40,328 bases of DNA from Bacillus_BD sp963708895 (GTDB taxonomy: Bacteria; Bacillota; Bacilli; Bacillales; Cytobacillaceae): the NCBI GenBank assembly GCA_963708895.1, contig CAVPUE010000005.1, positions 1 to 40,328 of the forward strand, written 5' to 3'. Below are positions 1 through 8,497 of the stretch, in pieces; the stretch's first letter is position 1, and every line of letters starts with the position of its first letter. The notes below the pieces were generated by a model that made no database searches, was not told the origin of the DNA, and was given only the letters and a program-made list of their open reading frames with translations. The position numbers and the translations under genes were made by a program.

Positions 1-156
1 GCCAGTTTGCATACGGGATGACTGATCTACAAACTCTGACTTTTTATTTCTACCAAATACTTTATTCCCAATTCCATTTGTCATAACACCATTTAATGCG
101 GTAATAACAATGATTAGCCCCATAACCATAAGAAAGTCTACTATATAAGCGAGCAT
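1..156 (-). CDS. Small membrane protein, 3' end outside the window (partial)
   Basis: An open frame of 52 codons runs from an ATG at 156 off the left edge. The start is backed by a GGAGG ribosome site six to seven bases upstream on the minus strand. The first 27 or so residues are hydrophobic (AYIVDFLMVMGLIIVITAL), so the protein has an N-terminal membrane anchor; a polar, basic stretch (GNKVFGRNKKSEF) follows and should face the cytoplasm. It is divergent from spx. I do not recognise the family and the C-terminus is missing. Confidence 0.6.
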   Translation of the reverse strand, partial: MLAYIVDFLMVMGLIIVITALNGVMTNGIGNKVFGRNKKSEFVDQSSRMQTG

Positions 157-781
157 GAAAGCACCTCCATTTTGTTACGTTACTTTCTAACGTGAGTTCT
201 TTCTTCTATTGTATATAATATTTGGAATATTGAAAAGTAATTTCTGACATTTCGTTATCTTTTAACAGGTTTGCTGAAATCGAGCCTGTTCCTTGATTAA
301 TTATCATTGTATATCTAGAAACTTTTATAACTTTTTTCATTTCAAGAAATACAATTGAGAATTAAAAGGTATTTCCCTATAGTTTTTAAGGATATAATAC
401 CAAATAACCTATGAATTATAGGAATTATCGCAATCATATGAAATTATAGAAGGTTGATGTACAAGGTCAATCAAATATGAATATTATCTAAAAATCAAGG
501 TCATATAATAGAACTTTCTTAAAAATAACTGTCCATTTTAAATAAAATGATGATAATCTGCAACTTTTATTGGTTTAAACCGTCTAACTAGTATATAATT
601 TGTAATAGGTCAAATAATCAAATAATTTAATAAAATGTTAAAGTTTTTTTAAAAAAGGATACCAAATCAATATTTAATGGTGTATAATAAATAATATAAA
701 TTACTTAATTAAATTAATTTTAATTTGATAATTCAATACTATATATTATTAATCCAACACACTGATAAGGAGTGGATGGCA
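157..781 (+). promoter_or_regulatory. AT-rich intergenic region upstream of spx, candidate promoters
   Basis: More than 600 bases without a convincing gene, very AT-rich. On the plus strand TATAAT occurs at 594-599 and again at 683-688, both placed to drive spx. The first has only a weak -35 (TTGGTT at 570-575, 18 bp spacer); the second has no clear -35. B. subtilis spx is known to have several promoters for different sigma factors, so more than one start is plausible. I see no RNA gene or repeat here. Confidence 0.3.
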
Positions 782-1177
782 ATGGTTACATTATATACAT
801 CACCAAGTTGTACATCGTGCCGTAAAGCAAAGGCATGGTTAGAGGAACACGAAATTCCATATAAAGAAAGAAATATCTTTTCTGAGCCATTATCAATTGA
901 AGAAATTAAAGAAATTCTTCGAATGACAGAAGATGGTACGGATGAAATCATTTCAACTAGATCTAAATCATTTCAAAAGTTGAATGTAAATCTTGAATCA
1001 TTACCATTACAAGAATTATTTCAATTGATCCAAGATAACCCTGGTTTATTACGTAGACCCATCATTATTGATGAAAAACGACTTCAAGTTGGATATAATG
1101 AAGATGAAATTAGAAGATTTCTTCCTCGAAGAGTTCGTACTTTCCAATTGTTAGAAGCACAAAAACTTGTGAATTAA
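782..1177 (+). CDS. spx: Spx, thiol-stress transcriptional regulator
   Basis: A 131-residue protein of the ArsC/Spx family. Spx binds the C-terminal domain of the RNA polymerase alpha subunit and reprograms transcription under disulfide stress. The redox switch CxxC is at residues 10-13 (SPSCTSCRKA), and the family motif RRPIIIDEKRLQVGYN is near the middle. The open frame extends upstream, but the start at 782 follows an AAGGAG site at 767-773 and gives the family length. Spx is degraded by ClpXP with the adaptor SpxH, whose gene lies about 7 kb downstream. A strong terminator follows the stop, so it is probably monocistronic. Confidence 0.97.
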   Translation: MVTLYTSPSCTSCRKAKAWLEEHEIPYKERNIFSEPLSIEEIKEILRMTEDGTDEIISTRSKSFQKLNVNLESLPLQELFQLIQDNPGLLRRPIIIDEKRLQVGYNEDEIRRFLPRRVRTFQLLEAQKLVN

Positions 1178-1213
1178 AAAGCTGGCTCAGCGTTGAGCCG
1201 GCTTTTTATTTAT
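1176..1213 (+). terminator. Intrinsic terminator of spx
   Basis: A stem AAAAAGCTGGCTCA pairs with TGAGCCGGCTTTTT (one G-T pair) and runs into a T-rich tract. It overlaps the spx stop codon. Confidence 0.9.
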
Positions 1214-1615
1214 TTTTAGAAAAGAACCTTAATAAAGTCTGTTTTGGTTAAATATACTATATTGTTCACGGTACAAATGGTGCGTTCAAATATACTATAC
1301 TGCTTTTTAACAATGTAAATGATTTTTAAGAAAATTTTCATTTTTACAAACTAATAAATCCGTTAAAAGTTAGTCTCAATCCTTTTCAAAATCTTATGTG
1401 TTTGTTACAATGTACGTTAAGATAAATAGGCATTAGATCATTTATTAAAAGATGAATCATTTTAATTCCCTTTATTGTCTTTTTATCATAAAATAAAGGT
1501 ACAAGGTAGAAAATAGTTATATCTTGTAGAAACAGAAAATAAGTAGAAATTTTGATTTGTGTCTGTATGGGGGTATTTTGTCCCTTCAACTAATGCAGGA
1601 GGGGAGTGTTGCTAG
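1214..1615. other. Intergenic region between spx and mecA
   Basis: About 400 AT-rich bases. I see no gene with a ribosome site and no clear repeat. The mecA ribosome site (AGGAGGGG) is at its right end. A mecA promoter must lie here, but no -35/-10 pair stands out. Confidence 0.4.
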
Positions 1616-2269
1616 ATGGACATCGAGCGTATTAATGATCATACCGTTAAATTCTATATCTCCTATATTGATATAGAAGAAAGAGGATTTGATCGGGAAG
1701 AAATCTGGTACAATCGGGATCGAAGTGAAGAACTTTTCTGGGAAATGATGGATGAAGTTCATCGTGAAGAAGAGTTTTTAGTGGAAGGTCCACTCTGGAT
1801 TCAAGTTCAGGCACTTGATAAAGGTTTAGAAATTTTAGTAACAAAAGCTCAAATTTCTAAAGACGGTCATAAGTATGAACTTCCAATACCAGAAGAAAAA
1901 TTTAAGGATTTAACTGGCGATACTCGAATGGAAGATCTTTTTGATCATCATTTTAATCCGTTAGCAGATGAGTATGAAGATCAATTGGATTTTGTTATAA
2001 AGTTTCAAGACTTTGAAGATGTCATTGCTCTTGCAAAGGAGAGCAGTTTAGATGATTTACCGATAAAACTATATTCTTTTGAAGATAAGTATTATTTATA
2101 TATAGAGTTCCCTGAAGAACAATATGAAGAGAACGAAATTGATAATCTATTAAGTATCATACTTGAATATGGTCAAGAGACGAATGTAACGATACATCGG
2201 ATTGAAGAATACGGTAAATGTATCCTAGATGATGATGTATTCCCAAATTTAAGAAAGTATTTTGGTTAA
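1616..2269 (+). CDS. mecA: Adaptor protein MecA
   Basis: A 217-residue MecA-family adaptor. MecA delivers substrates such as ComK to the ClpC-ClpP protease and promotes ClpC assembly. The N-terminal substrate-binding domain opens with MDIERINDHTVKFYIS, typical of the family, and reaches to about residue 80; an acidic linker leads to the C-terminal ClpC-binding domain (about 105-217), which ends in DDVFPNLRKYFG. Start chosen from the AGGAGGGG site upstream. The place after spx is conserved in Bacillus; the next competence gene here is coiA, beyond cls. Confidence 0.96.
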   Translation: MDIERINDHTVKFYISYIDIEERGFDREEIWYNRDRSEELFWEMMDEVHREEEFLVEGPLWIQVQALDKGLEILVTKAQISKDGHKYELPIPEEKFKDLTGDTRMEDLFDHHFNPLADEYEDQLDFVIKFQDFEDVIALAKESSLDDLPIKLYSFEDKYYLYIEFPEEQYEENEIDNLLSIILEYGQETNVTIHRIEEYGKCILDDDVFPNLRKYFG

Positions 2270-2272
2270 CAT

Positions 2273-2303
2273 ACCGATTTCCGTTGAGAAATCGGTTTTT
2301 TTA
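2273..2303 (+). terminator. Intrinsic terminator of mecA
   Basis: ACCGATTTC pairs with GAAATCGGT across a six-base loop, followed by seven T. Confidence 0.9.
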
Positions 2304-2343
2304 AGCTGTTTACTTAAATTCGCTTCTCTTAATGGAGGTCGGA

Positions 2344-3858
2344 ATGAAAAACACAGTTAAAGTGCTTCTATTTCTTGCCATCTTAGCTCTGTTATTTTAT
2401 TTAACCAATACGTATGAATATATCCTTAGTGGCTTTTTCGGCTATTTAAGTATTGTTATCACCTTAACCGTAATCGTGATTGGTTTTGTCATCTTTTTAG
2501 AGAATCGTCATCCAACCCAAACTTTAACATGGCTTGTCGTTTTAGGTGGTTTTCCGTTACTGGGATTTATTTTTTATCTCTTATTTGGGAGAAATTATCG
2601 TAAGGAAAAAATGTTCAGAAAAAAATATTTTCTTGATCGGCAGACATTTTTGCAATACGAAGGTCAAGATCCTGTCAGTCAGGAAAAAATTAGACAAACA
2701 GGGGAACATCAGAAAAAAATATTTCATTTAGCACAACGTTTAGGCAATAGTCCGATTTCCTTTGGAACAGAAACAACGGTATTGACGAATGGAGACGAAA
2801 CCTTTCATGCAATTTTAGAAGAACTGAAGAAGGCTGTACATCATATCCACATAGAATATTATATTGTCCGAGATGATCATATTGGTCAGCAATTGAAAAA
2901 GGTATTAATTGAAAAAGCTCGTGAAGGTGTAAAAATTCGCTTTTTATATGATGCTGTAGGGTCTTGGAAGCTTTCAACAGAGTATATTAGAGATTTAACA
3001 ACGGAAGGAATTGAAATCATACCGTTTGGACCTGTTAAACTACCTTTCTTAAATAGTAAGTTTAACTTTCGAAATCATCGTAAAATTATTGTGATTGATG
3101 GAAGTATTGGGTTTGTTGGTGGACTGAATATCGGCGATGAATATTTAGGGTTAAATTCGAGCTTTGGTTTTTGGCGTGACACCCATTTAAAGCTTAAAGG
3201 TGAAGGGGTTCGATCGTTACAATTGATATTCCTTCAAGATTGGTATTATATGACAAATGAAAGTTTATTGACAGCAGAATATCTATCTCCTATTTTGGAA
3301 GAAAACCGACATGGTGGTGTGCAATTAATTGCGGGTGGACCTGATAATGAATGGAGTGCGATTAAAAATATTTTCTTCGCGATGATCACGTCTGCCAAGG
3401 ATTCTGTTTGGATTGCTTCTCCCTATTTTATACCGGATGAAGATATATTTTCGGCATTGAAAATTGCAGCGTTAAGTGGTGTTGATGTTCGATTATTAGT
3501 ACCAAATAAACCTGATAAACGAATTGTTTTTCATGCATCGCGCTCCTATTTTCCGGATTTATTAGATGCAGGTATAAAAATTTATGAATATGAAAAAGGA
3601 TTTATGCACAGTAAAATTGTGATCGTTGACGAAGAATTAGCCTCTATTGGTACTTCGAATATGGATATGAGAAGTTTTCATTTAAACTTTGAGGTTAATG
3701 CGTTTTTGTATCGAACTAAAAGTATGGAAAAGTTAGTCAAAGAATATTTGAATGACCTTCAAGATTCAACAGAAATTGATAGGATGTTATTTAAAAAGAG
3801 GCATTTTGGTTATCGGCTGCTTGAGTCTACATCTAGACTCCTTTCCCCACTATTATAA
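2344..3858 (+). CDS. cls: Cardiolipin synthase
   Basis: A 504-residue phospholipase-D-superfamily cardiolipin synthase, which joins two phosphatidylglycerols into cardiolipin and glycerol at the membrane. Hydrophobic segments at about residues 5-24, 33-52 and 62-82 anchor it. Two HKD motifs are complete: HRKIIVIDGSIGFVGGLN from about residue 245 and HSKIVIVDEELASIGTSN from about 422. An in-frame ATG 12 bases upstream overlaps the GGAGG site, so the start at 2344 is preferred. Length fits the family. cls is inserted between mecA and coiA relative to B. subtilis. It stands alone between two terminators. Confidence 0.95.
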   Translation: MKNTVKVLLFLAILALLFYLTNTYEYILSGFFGYLSIVITLTVIVIGFVIFLENRHPTQTLTWLVVLGGFPLLGFIFYLLFGRNYRKEKMFRKKYFLDRQTFLQYEGQDPVSQEKIRQTGEHQKKIFHLAQRLGNSPISFGTETTVLTNGDETFHAILEELKKAVHHIHIEYYIVRDDHIGQQLKKVLIEKAREGVKIRFLYDAVGSWKLSTEYIRDLTTEGIEIIPFGPVKLPFLNSKFNFRNHRKIIVIDGSIGFVGGLNIGDEYLGLNSSFGFWRDTHLKLKGEGVRSLQLIFLQDWYYMTNESLLTAEYLSPILEENRHGGVQLIAGGPDNEWSAIKNIFFAMITSAKDSVWIASPYFIPDEDIFSALKIAALSGVDVRLLVPNKPDKRIVFHASRSYFPDLLDAGIKIYEYEKGFMHSKIVIVDEELASIGTSNMDMRSFHLNFEVNAFLYRTKSMEKLVKEYLNDLQDSTEIDRMLFKKRHFGYRLLESTSRLLSPLL

Positions 3859-3865
3859 AGTTTTA

Positions 3866-3908
3866 AAAAAGTCCACAAAAAATCTTATGTCATTTTTGTG
3901 GACTTTTC
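3866..3908 (+). terminator. Intrinsic terminator of cls
   Basis: AAAAGTCCACAAAAA pairs with TTTTTGTGGACTTTT. The arms are nearly symmetric, with T-runs on both sides. Confidence 0.85.
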
Positions 3909-3970
3909 TAATTTTTGCAGGGAATTAATCATCTATCACGAATGATTAACGATGAAAAGGAGGTAGTGCT

Positions 3971-5164
3971 ATGCTAAAAGCAATTAGAAAGGATGGTACA
4001 CCGTTTCAACTGCTGCCAAGACATGCAAAAGAGGTGCTTCGAAAGGAAAAAAGCGACAATGAATTTTTCTGCCCGGAATGTAAAGAAAAAGTAACGATGA
4101 AAATAGGTTCACAACGAATCGAGCATTTTGCCCATCAAGCGGGCAGCAGATGTCTTGAAAGCTATGAAAGAGAATCGCAGTATCATTTGAATGGGAAGCT
4201 CCAATTGTATGAATGGTTAGAATCGCAAAGATTGCAACCCTTACTAGAACCATATTATGAAAATATTAAGCAACGACCTGATATAAGTGTTCATTTTTCC
4301 CAAAGAGAGTATGCAATCGAATATCAGTGTTCCACTATTCCACCCGAGCTTATCGTTAAAAGAACAACATCATTCCTAAAAGGCAAAATGGCTTGCATCT
4401 GGGTAATGGGAGGAAATAATATTAAACGGAAAGGGGAAAAGAAAGTTTGTCTTTCGAATTTTCATTATTTATTTTTACATAAATCACCTTCAGGAATATG
4501 GTATATTCCTTCGTATTGCCCCACAACGAAAATGTTCATCTTTCTAATGAATATTGTCCCCACCACTACCAAAAATGCCCTTACTCACTTTTTATTTTTA
4601 CCCCTTCAACGATGTACGTTTAAGCAATTATTGAACCCTCAGAAAAGTACTTTATTTAATGCTGAGGATTGGAGGAAAGAGATTGATGCACAAAAGTTAA
4701 GCATTCAAATGAATAGTCGCTACCAATATGAGTTTATAAATGAGTTATATGCTAATGGCGTAAATATCTCATTGCTTCCACCCTTTGTAGGGCTTCCTGT
4801 TTCTGATGCACCAATCATCGAAACATCTCCGCTTATTTGGCAATCCTATTTGTTTATCGATCTTTTCAATCGTAAAAAGGCAAATGAAACGTTAACATTT
4901 AGTGAAGTATATCGCCTAATTACTACTCGTGTTCAAAAAGGACAAATAAAAACACGAAACTTTCCTTTTGTCCCTAATGGCAGTATGACGTTACCGTTAG
5001 CACAATATCTGCATTTACTCGTACAATTTCAAGTATTAGAGAAAATAAATCAAAATACCTTTCGTGTAAAAAAAGACATCACGCTCCCGGAACACTTCGT
5101 CGAAAAACAGATCAGGGAAGATCAATTTTATAAAGAATTATCATCACTTATTTTTTCAAGATAA
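3971..5164 (+). CDS. coiA: Competence protein CoiA
   Basis: A 397-residue CoiA-family protein, needed for processing incoming DNA during natural transformation. The N-terminal region has a likely zinc site, C34-x2-C37-x17-H55-x5-C61 (FFCPECKEK then HFAHQ). A nuclease-like core follows, with RPDI (D104) and IEYQCS (E117, Q119), fitting the restriction-endonuclease-like fold given to this family. The start has an AAAAGGAGGT site. The coiA-pepF order matches B. subtilis. The same N-terminal cysteine/histidine pattern occurs in the helicase YjcD in this window. Confidence 0.93.
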   Translation: MLKAIRKDGTPFQLLPRHAKEVLRKEKSDNEFFCPECKEKVTMKIGSQRIEHFAHQAGSRCLESYERESQYHLNGKLQLYEWLESQRLQPLLEPYYENIKQRPDISVHFSQREYAIEYQCSTIPPELIVKRTTSFLKGKMACIWVMGGNNIKRKGEKKVCLSNFHYLFLHKSPSGIWYIPSYCPTTKMFIFLMNIVPTTTKNALTHFLFLPLQRCTFKQLLNPQKSTLFNAEDWRKEIDAQKLSIQMNSRYQYEFINELYANGVNISLLPPFVGLPVSDAPIIETSPLIWQSYLFIDLFNRKKANETLTFSEVYRLITTRVQKGQIKTRNFPFVPNGSMTLPLAQYLHLLVQFQVLEKINQNTFRVKKDITLPEHFVEKQIREDQFYKELSSLIFSR

Positions 5165-5273
5165 ATCTGACATTTAAGGTGCTTGTTTTGGAAAAATTAA
5201 AGGAAATTGAGGTACACTAGGAGAAGAAGATAAAATGTCTTTTTAAGATTTAGATGAAGATGAATGGAGGATT

Positions 5274-7091
5274 ATGATGACAAATGAAACAACAGTAAAT
5301 AAGCTTCCAGCTAGAAGTGAGATTGTAGTCGAGGATACATGGAGATTAGAGGACATTTTTGCAAGTGATGATACTTGGGAAAAGGAATTTCAAGAAGTAA
5401 AAGCATTGATTCCACATGTAAAGGATTTCCAAGGTAAATTAGGTGAGAGTGCTGGGAGTTTATATGAAGCTTTACAGTTTCAGGATGGGTTGTTAGAAAG
5501 ACTTGGTAAGTTATATGCCTATTCGCATATGCGTTATGATCAGGATACAACCAATTCATTTTATCAAGGTTTAGATGATCGGATGAAAAATTTATATGCA
5601 CAAGCAGCTAGTGGCTTGGCTTTTATCGTACCTGAGATATTGTCTATTGATGAAGAAAAATTAAAGGGATTTTTAAACGAAAAAGAGGAATTAAAGCTTT
5701 ATGAACATTCTTTAGAGGAAATTAATTTACAACGACCACATGTATTGCCAGCAGAACAGGAGGCATTATTAGCAGAAGCATCTGAGGCCTTAGGAGCAGC
5801 TGAAAATACGTTTGGAATGTTGAATAATGCGGATCTTGAATTTCCATCGATTAAAGATGAAAACGGTGAAGAAGTAGAAGTTACTCATGGTCGTTTTACT
5901 ACATTTCTTGAAAGTGCCAATCCAAGAGTTCGTCATGATGCTTTTAAAGCCGTTTATGAAACCTATGGAAAATTTCGCAATACATTTTCAAGCACTTTAA
6001 GTGGGAATGTGAAGAAAGATAATTTCTATGCACGAGTCAGAAACTATTCATCTGCACGCGCAGCAGCTCTATCAGATAATAATATTCCAGAAAGTGTTTA
6101 TGATAACTTGGTAAGTACGATTAATGAACATTTACCACTTCTGCATCGATATGTGAAACTTCGTAAAAAAGTACTAGGACTCGATGAGCTACATATGTAT
6201 GATTTATATACACCGCTTGTGAAAGACGTCAAAATGGAGATAAGCTATGAGGAAGCCAAGGATATGATTCTAAAAGGATTGGCCCCTCTAGGTGAAGAGT
6301 ATGTAGGTATTTTAAAAGAAGGATTTGAAAATCGCTGGGTTGATGTTCATGAAAATAAAGGGAAACGCAGTGGCGCTTATTCATCAGGGGCATATGGAAC
6401 CAATCCTTATGTTTTAATGAATTGGCAAAACAATATTAATAATCTTTTCACTTTAGCACATGAATTTGGTCATTCGGTTCACAGTTACTATACGCGTAAA
6501 ACTCAACCCTATCCGTATGGGAATTATTCGATTTTTGTTGCTGAAGTTGCTTCTACGACAAACGAATCGCTATTAAATGATTATTTATTGAATACAATTG
6601 AGGATGAACAAAAAAGAATTTATTTACTCAATCATTATTTAGAAGGATTCAGAGGCACTGTTTTCCGTCAAACGATGTTTGCTGAGTTTGAGCATCTAAT
6701 CCATCAAAAGGCTCAAAACAATGAAGCGCTAACGGCAGAGTCGTTAACAAACGATTATTATGAATTAAATAAAAAGTACTATGGAACCGAGGATATCATT
6801 GTCGATGAAGAAATTGGGTTAGAGTGGTCAAGAATTCCACACTTCTATTATAATTATTATGTCTATCAATATGCTACAGGCTTTAGTGCTGCTGCTGCAT
6901 TAAGCAAGGGGATCTTAACAGAAGGGGACCCAGCAGTAGAACGATATATTGGATTCCTAAAAGCGGGTAGCTCTGATTATCCAATTGAAGTTCTCAAAAA
7001 AGCGGGTGTTGATATGACGAGTAAGAAGCCAGTTGAAGATGCCCTTAAAGTCTTTGAAGAAAAATTAACAGAGCTTGAACAATTACTATAA
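5274..7091 (+). CDS. pepF: Oligoendopeptidase F
   Basis: A 605-residue M3B metallopeptidase, cytoplasmic, cleaving short peptides. The zinc motif HEFGH is at residues 396-400 and the third ligand is probably E424 (AEVASTTNES). The N-terminal part (about 1-200) is the helical lid of the family. Two adjacent ATG codons (5274 and 5277) follow TGGAGG; the second has the more usual spacing, so the protein may start one residue later. Full length. In B. subtilis overproduced PepF inhibits sporulation initiation by degrading the PhrA peptide. A terminator lies just downstream. Confidence 0.96.
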   Translation: MMTNETTVNKLPARSEIVVEDTWRLEDIFASDDTWEKEFQEVKALIPHVKDFQGKLGESAGSLYEALQFQDGLLERLGKLYAYSHMRYDQDTTNSFYQGLDDRMKNLYAQAASGLAFIVPEILSIDEEKLKGFLNEKEELKLYEHSLEEINLQRPHVLPAEQEALLAEASEALGAAENTFGMLNNADLEFPSIKDENGEEVEVTHGRFTTFLESANPRVRHDAFKAVYETYGKFRNTFSSTLSGNVKKDNFYARVRNYSSARAAALSDNNIPESVYDNLVSTINEHLPLLHRYVKLRKKVLGLDELHMYDLYTPLVKDVKMEISYEEAKDMILKGLAPLGEEYVGILKEGFENRWVDVHENKGKRSGAYSSGAYGTNPYVLMNWQNNINNLFTLAHEFGHSVHSYYTRKTQPYPYGNYSIFVAEVASTTNESLLNDYLLNTIEDEQKRIYLLNHYLEGFRGTVFRQTMFAEFEHLIHQKAQNNEALTAESLTNDYYELNKKYYGTEDIIVDEEIGLEWSRIPHFYYNYYVYQYATGFSAAAALSKGILTEGDPAVERYIGFLKAGSSDYPIEVLKKAGVDMTSKKPVEDALKVFEEKLTELEQLL

Positions 7092-7098
7092 CAACTAG

Positions 7099-7132
7099 AA
7101 GAAAGCTGGTCATTGATTTGGCCAGCTTTCTA
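7099..7132 (+). terminator. Terminator of pepF
   Basis: AGAAAGCTGGTCA pairs with TGGCCAGCTTTCT. It overlaps by three bases the stop of the small minus-strand gene and may serve both strands. Confidence 0.85.
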
Positions 7133-7306
7133 AAATCCTTTAAAACGATTTCGATTATTAAAATAAAAAAAGATAAGAAAAAGTGCCAAAAATAATAGTG
7201 GGGAAGTTAAATAAATCGGCAAAAGCTTCATTAGTCCTAATACATTGAATACGAAGGAAAATAGCAAAAAAAGGATTAACAATATCATATATATTTTTTT
7301 AGTCAT
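7130..7306 (-). CDS. Small two-helix membrane protein (YizD-like position)
   Basis: A 58-residue open frame with a good ribosome site (AGGAGG, six bases before the ATG at 7306). The protein begins MTKKIYMILLILFLLFS, has a short polar turn (NVLGLMKLLPIYL), a second hydrophobic stretch (SPLLFLALFLIFFYF) and a basic tail (NNRNRFKGF), so it should be a membrane hairpin. Function unknown. As I recall, B. subtilis has the small gene yizD at this place between pepF and roxS/yjbH; this is likely its counterpart, but identity rests on position and size only. Confidence 0.7.
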   Translation of the reverse strand: MTKKIYMILLILFLLFSFVFNVLGLMKLLPIYLTSPLLFLALFLIFFYFNNRNRFKGF

Positions 7307-7407
7307 ATCTTTCCTCCTGTTAGGTTGATAGTAAAAGCAATAAAAGTCACAATCATATTTTTATATATGCTTAAATCCATAGAAATAGGACATGTTTTTG
7401 ACAAATA

Positions 7408-7421
7408 TGTGAAATATCACA
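7408..7421. promoter_or_regulatory. Rex-like operator upstream of roxS
   Basis: TGTGAAATATCACA is a perfect-arm palindrome inside a longer imperfect one (ATATGTG to CACATAT, 7405-7426). It resembles the Rex box (TTGTGAANNNNTTCACAA) and lies just before the roxS -35. In B. subtilis roxS is repressed by the NADH sensor Rex and activated by ResD. The arms are two bases closer than in the ideal Rex box. Confidence 0.55.
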
Positions 7422-7429
7422 CATATCTA

Positions 7430-7458
7430 TTGTTTTCGATATTTTTCCGTGCTATATT
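7430..7458 (+). promoter_or_regulatory. SigA-type promoter of roxS
   Basis: TTGTTT at 7430-7435, a 17-base spacer, and TATATT at 7453-7458. The predicted start is at about 7465-7467, where the conserved RoxS sequence begins. Confidence 0.65.
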
Positions 7459-7465
7459 TAAATCG

Positions 7466-7576
7466 TGAAGTTGATCACTAGCAAACATATACCCCTTTGT
7501 TTGACCGTGAAAAATTTCTCCCATCCCCTTTGTTCGTATTTAATGAAAAAAGACCTTGCATAGCAAGGTCTTTTTC
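7466..7576 (+). ncRNA. roxS: Small regulatory RNA RoxS/RsaE
   Basis: About 110 nt from the promoter to an intrinsic terminator (stem AAAAAGACCTTGC with GCAAGGTCTTTTT, 7546-7575). The body carries the features I recall of RsaE/RoxS: GAAGTTGATCAC near the 5' end, a hairpin AGCAAACATATACCCCTTTG with TTTG after it, GTGAAAAATTTCTCCC, and a second C-rich motif ATCCCCTTTG. The two CCCCTTTG segments are complementary to ribosome-binding sites and are the target-pairing elements. RoxS adjusts central carbon metabolism and NAD+/NADH balance by controlling mRNA translation and decay. The place next to yjbH/spxH matches B. subtilis. The terminator is symmetric enough to stop spxH transcripts from the other strand too. 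Confidence 0.88.
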
Positions 7577-7577
7577 G

Positions 7578-7620
7578 TTTTTATCTCACCAAAAGCAACA
7601 AGTTTGAGAAAAGAGTCTTT
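7578..7620. repeat. Partial copy C of the intergenic repeat
   Basis: These 43 bases match the 3' end of copies A and B almost base for base (TTTTTATCTCAC, AAAAGCAACA, AGTTTGAGAAAAGAG). The 5' part of the repeat is missing. It begins directly after the roxS terminator and runs into the spxH stop codon. Confidence 0.8.
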
Positions 7621-8497
7621 ATGAATGGATATATCTCCAAAATGTTCCGTGTTTGACAGGTAATTTTTCAACTACTTGTTTTAATTGTAATTTTTTTAAA
7701 TCCCTTTCCGCTTCTTGAATGGATTTATTATAGACGACAGCAACTTCCTTTGAAGCGACAACATGATAATGTTTTAGAAAAGCTTCTAGTGGTGGAGGAT
7801 TTGTCGGAATCGGTTTTTCATCTAACATTTCCGTGATGATTTGTTCATATATTTCGTATGGATAATATCCCGTAATTTTAATGCCTTCTTCTTCAATATT
7901 TTCATTAAAGAAAACAAGTGTAGGTATTTCTGAAACTTCCATTTCTGAAGTAATTTTTAAGTCACATTGAAATGCTTTTGCAGCACTATTTGAATGAATA
8001 TCAGAAAGAAATTCAGTAACATCTAAACCCACTGCTTCTGCACATGATTGTAAAACTTCAAGTGTCGAAATATTTTGCTTCTCGAGAAATAACTTTTCCT
8101 GCAGTTTCCGCAGAAAACGAATGCCTGATTTTCTCCCTTGAAGCTCTGCGGCTTTAATGGCAATCGATGCTAAATAGGGAGATGAGATAGGATTTTCAAG
8201 CCATAAACTTCCGTCACAAGACATACCAGATCTACAGGCTGTCTTATCCCATAACTCTGCAATACTTTCAAACTTATGCTTCCTATCCAAATTAAGAGTA
8301 GCAATCTTTCCACTTAAAATATGCCTCAGCGTAAAATAATTCCCGTATTCAATCTTAAGCTTTTTTAGAATGGGTTCAAGGGCCCAACATTCAGCACTTA
8401 GTGGATCAAAAAACATATAGATTTCGAGTGGCTTTTGATCATTACAGTGACAGGGATAGGAAGCATATTTCGTTTCAAGTGCTTCTTGATTTGTCAC
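7619..8497 (-). CDS. spxH: SpxH (YjbH), ClpXP adaptor, DsbA-like
   Basis: A 292-residue DsbA/thioredoxin-fold protein of the SpxH family, an adaptor that binds Spx and speeds its degradation by ClpXP. The N-terminus has the Cys-His-Cys cluster CHCND (16-20), matching the reported zinc-binding region. The thioredoxin-like core starts at PLEIYMFFDPLSAECWALEP (C37); the active-site-like motif has a single cysteine, so redox catalysis is unlikely. The start overlaps the yjbI stop by four bases (ATGA type), so the two are co-transcribed and translationally coupled. Its target Spx is encoded at the left end of the window. Confidence 0.94.
   Translation of the reverse strand: MTNQEALETKYASYPCHCNDQKPLEIYMFFDPLSAECWALEPILKKLKIEYGNYFTLRHILSGKIATLNLDRKHKFESIAELWDKTACRSGMSCDGSLWLENPISSPYLASIAIKAAELQGRKSGIRFLRKLQEKLFLEKQNISTLEVLQSCAEAVGLDVTEFLSDIHSNSAAKAFQCDLKITSEMEVSEIPTLVFFNENIEEEGIKITGYYPYEIYEQIITEMLDEKPIPTNPPPLEAFLKHYHVVASKEVAVVYNKSIQEAERDLKKLQLKQVVEKLPVKHGTFWRYIHS

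Noticed and set aside
7408..7421. CRP/FNR site
   Set aside because: The TGTGA and TCACA arms are four bases apart instead of six, and the place before roxS favours Rex.
7398..7426. TTGACA at 7398 as the -35 of a promoter
   Set aside because: No acceptable -10 follows at 16-18 bases; the TTGTTT/TATATT pair at 7430-7458 fits the RoxS 5' end better.
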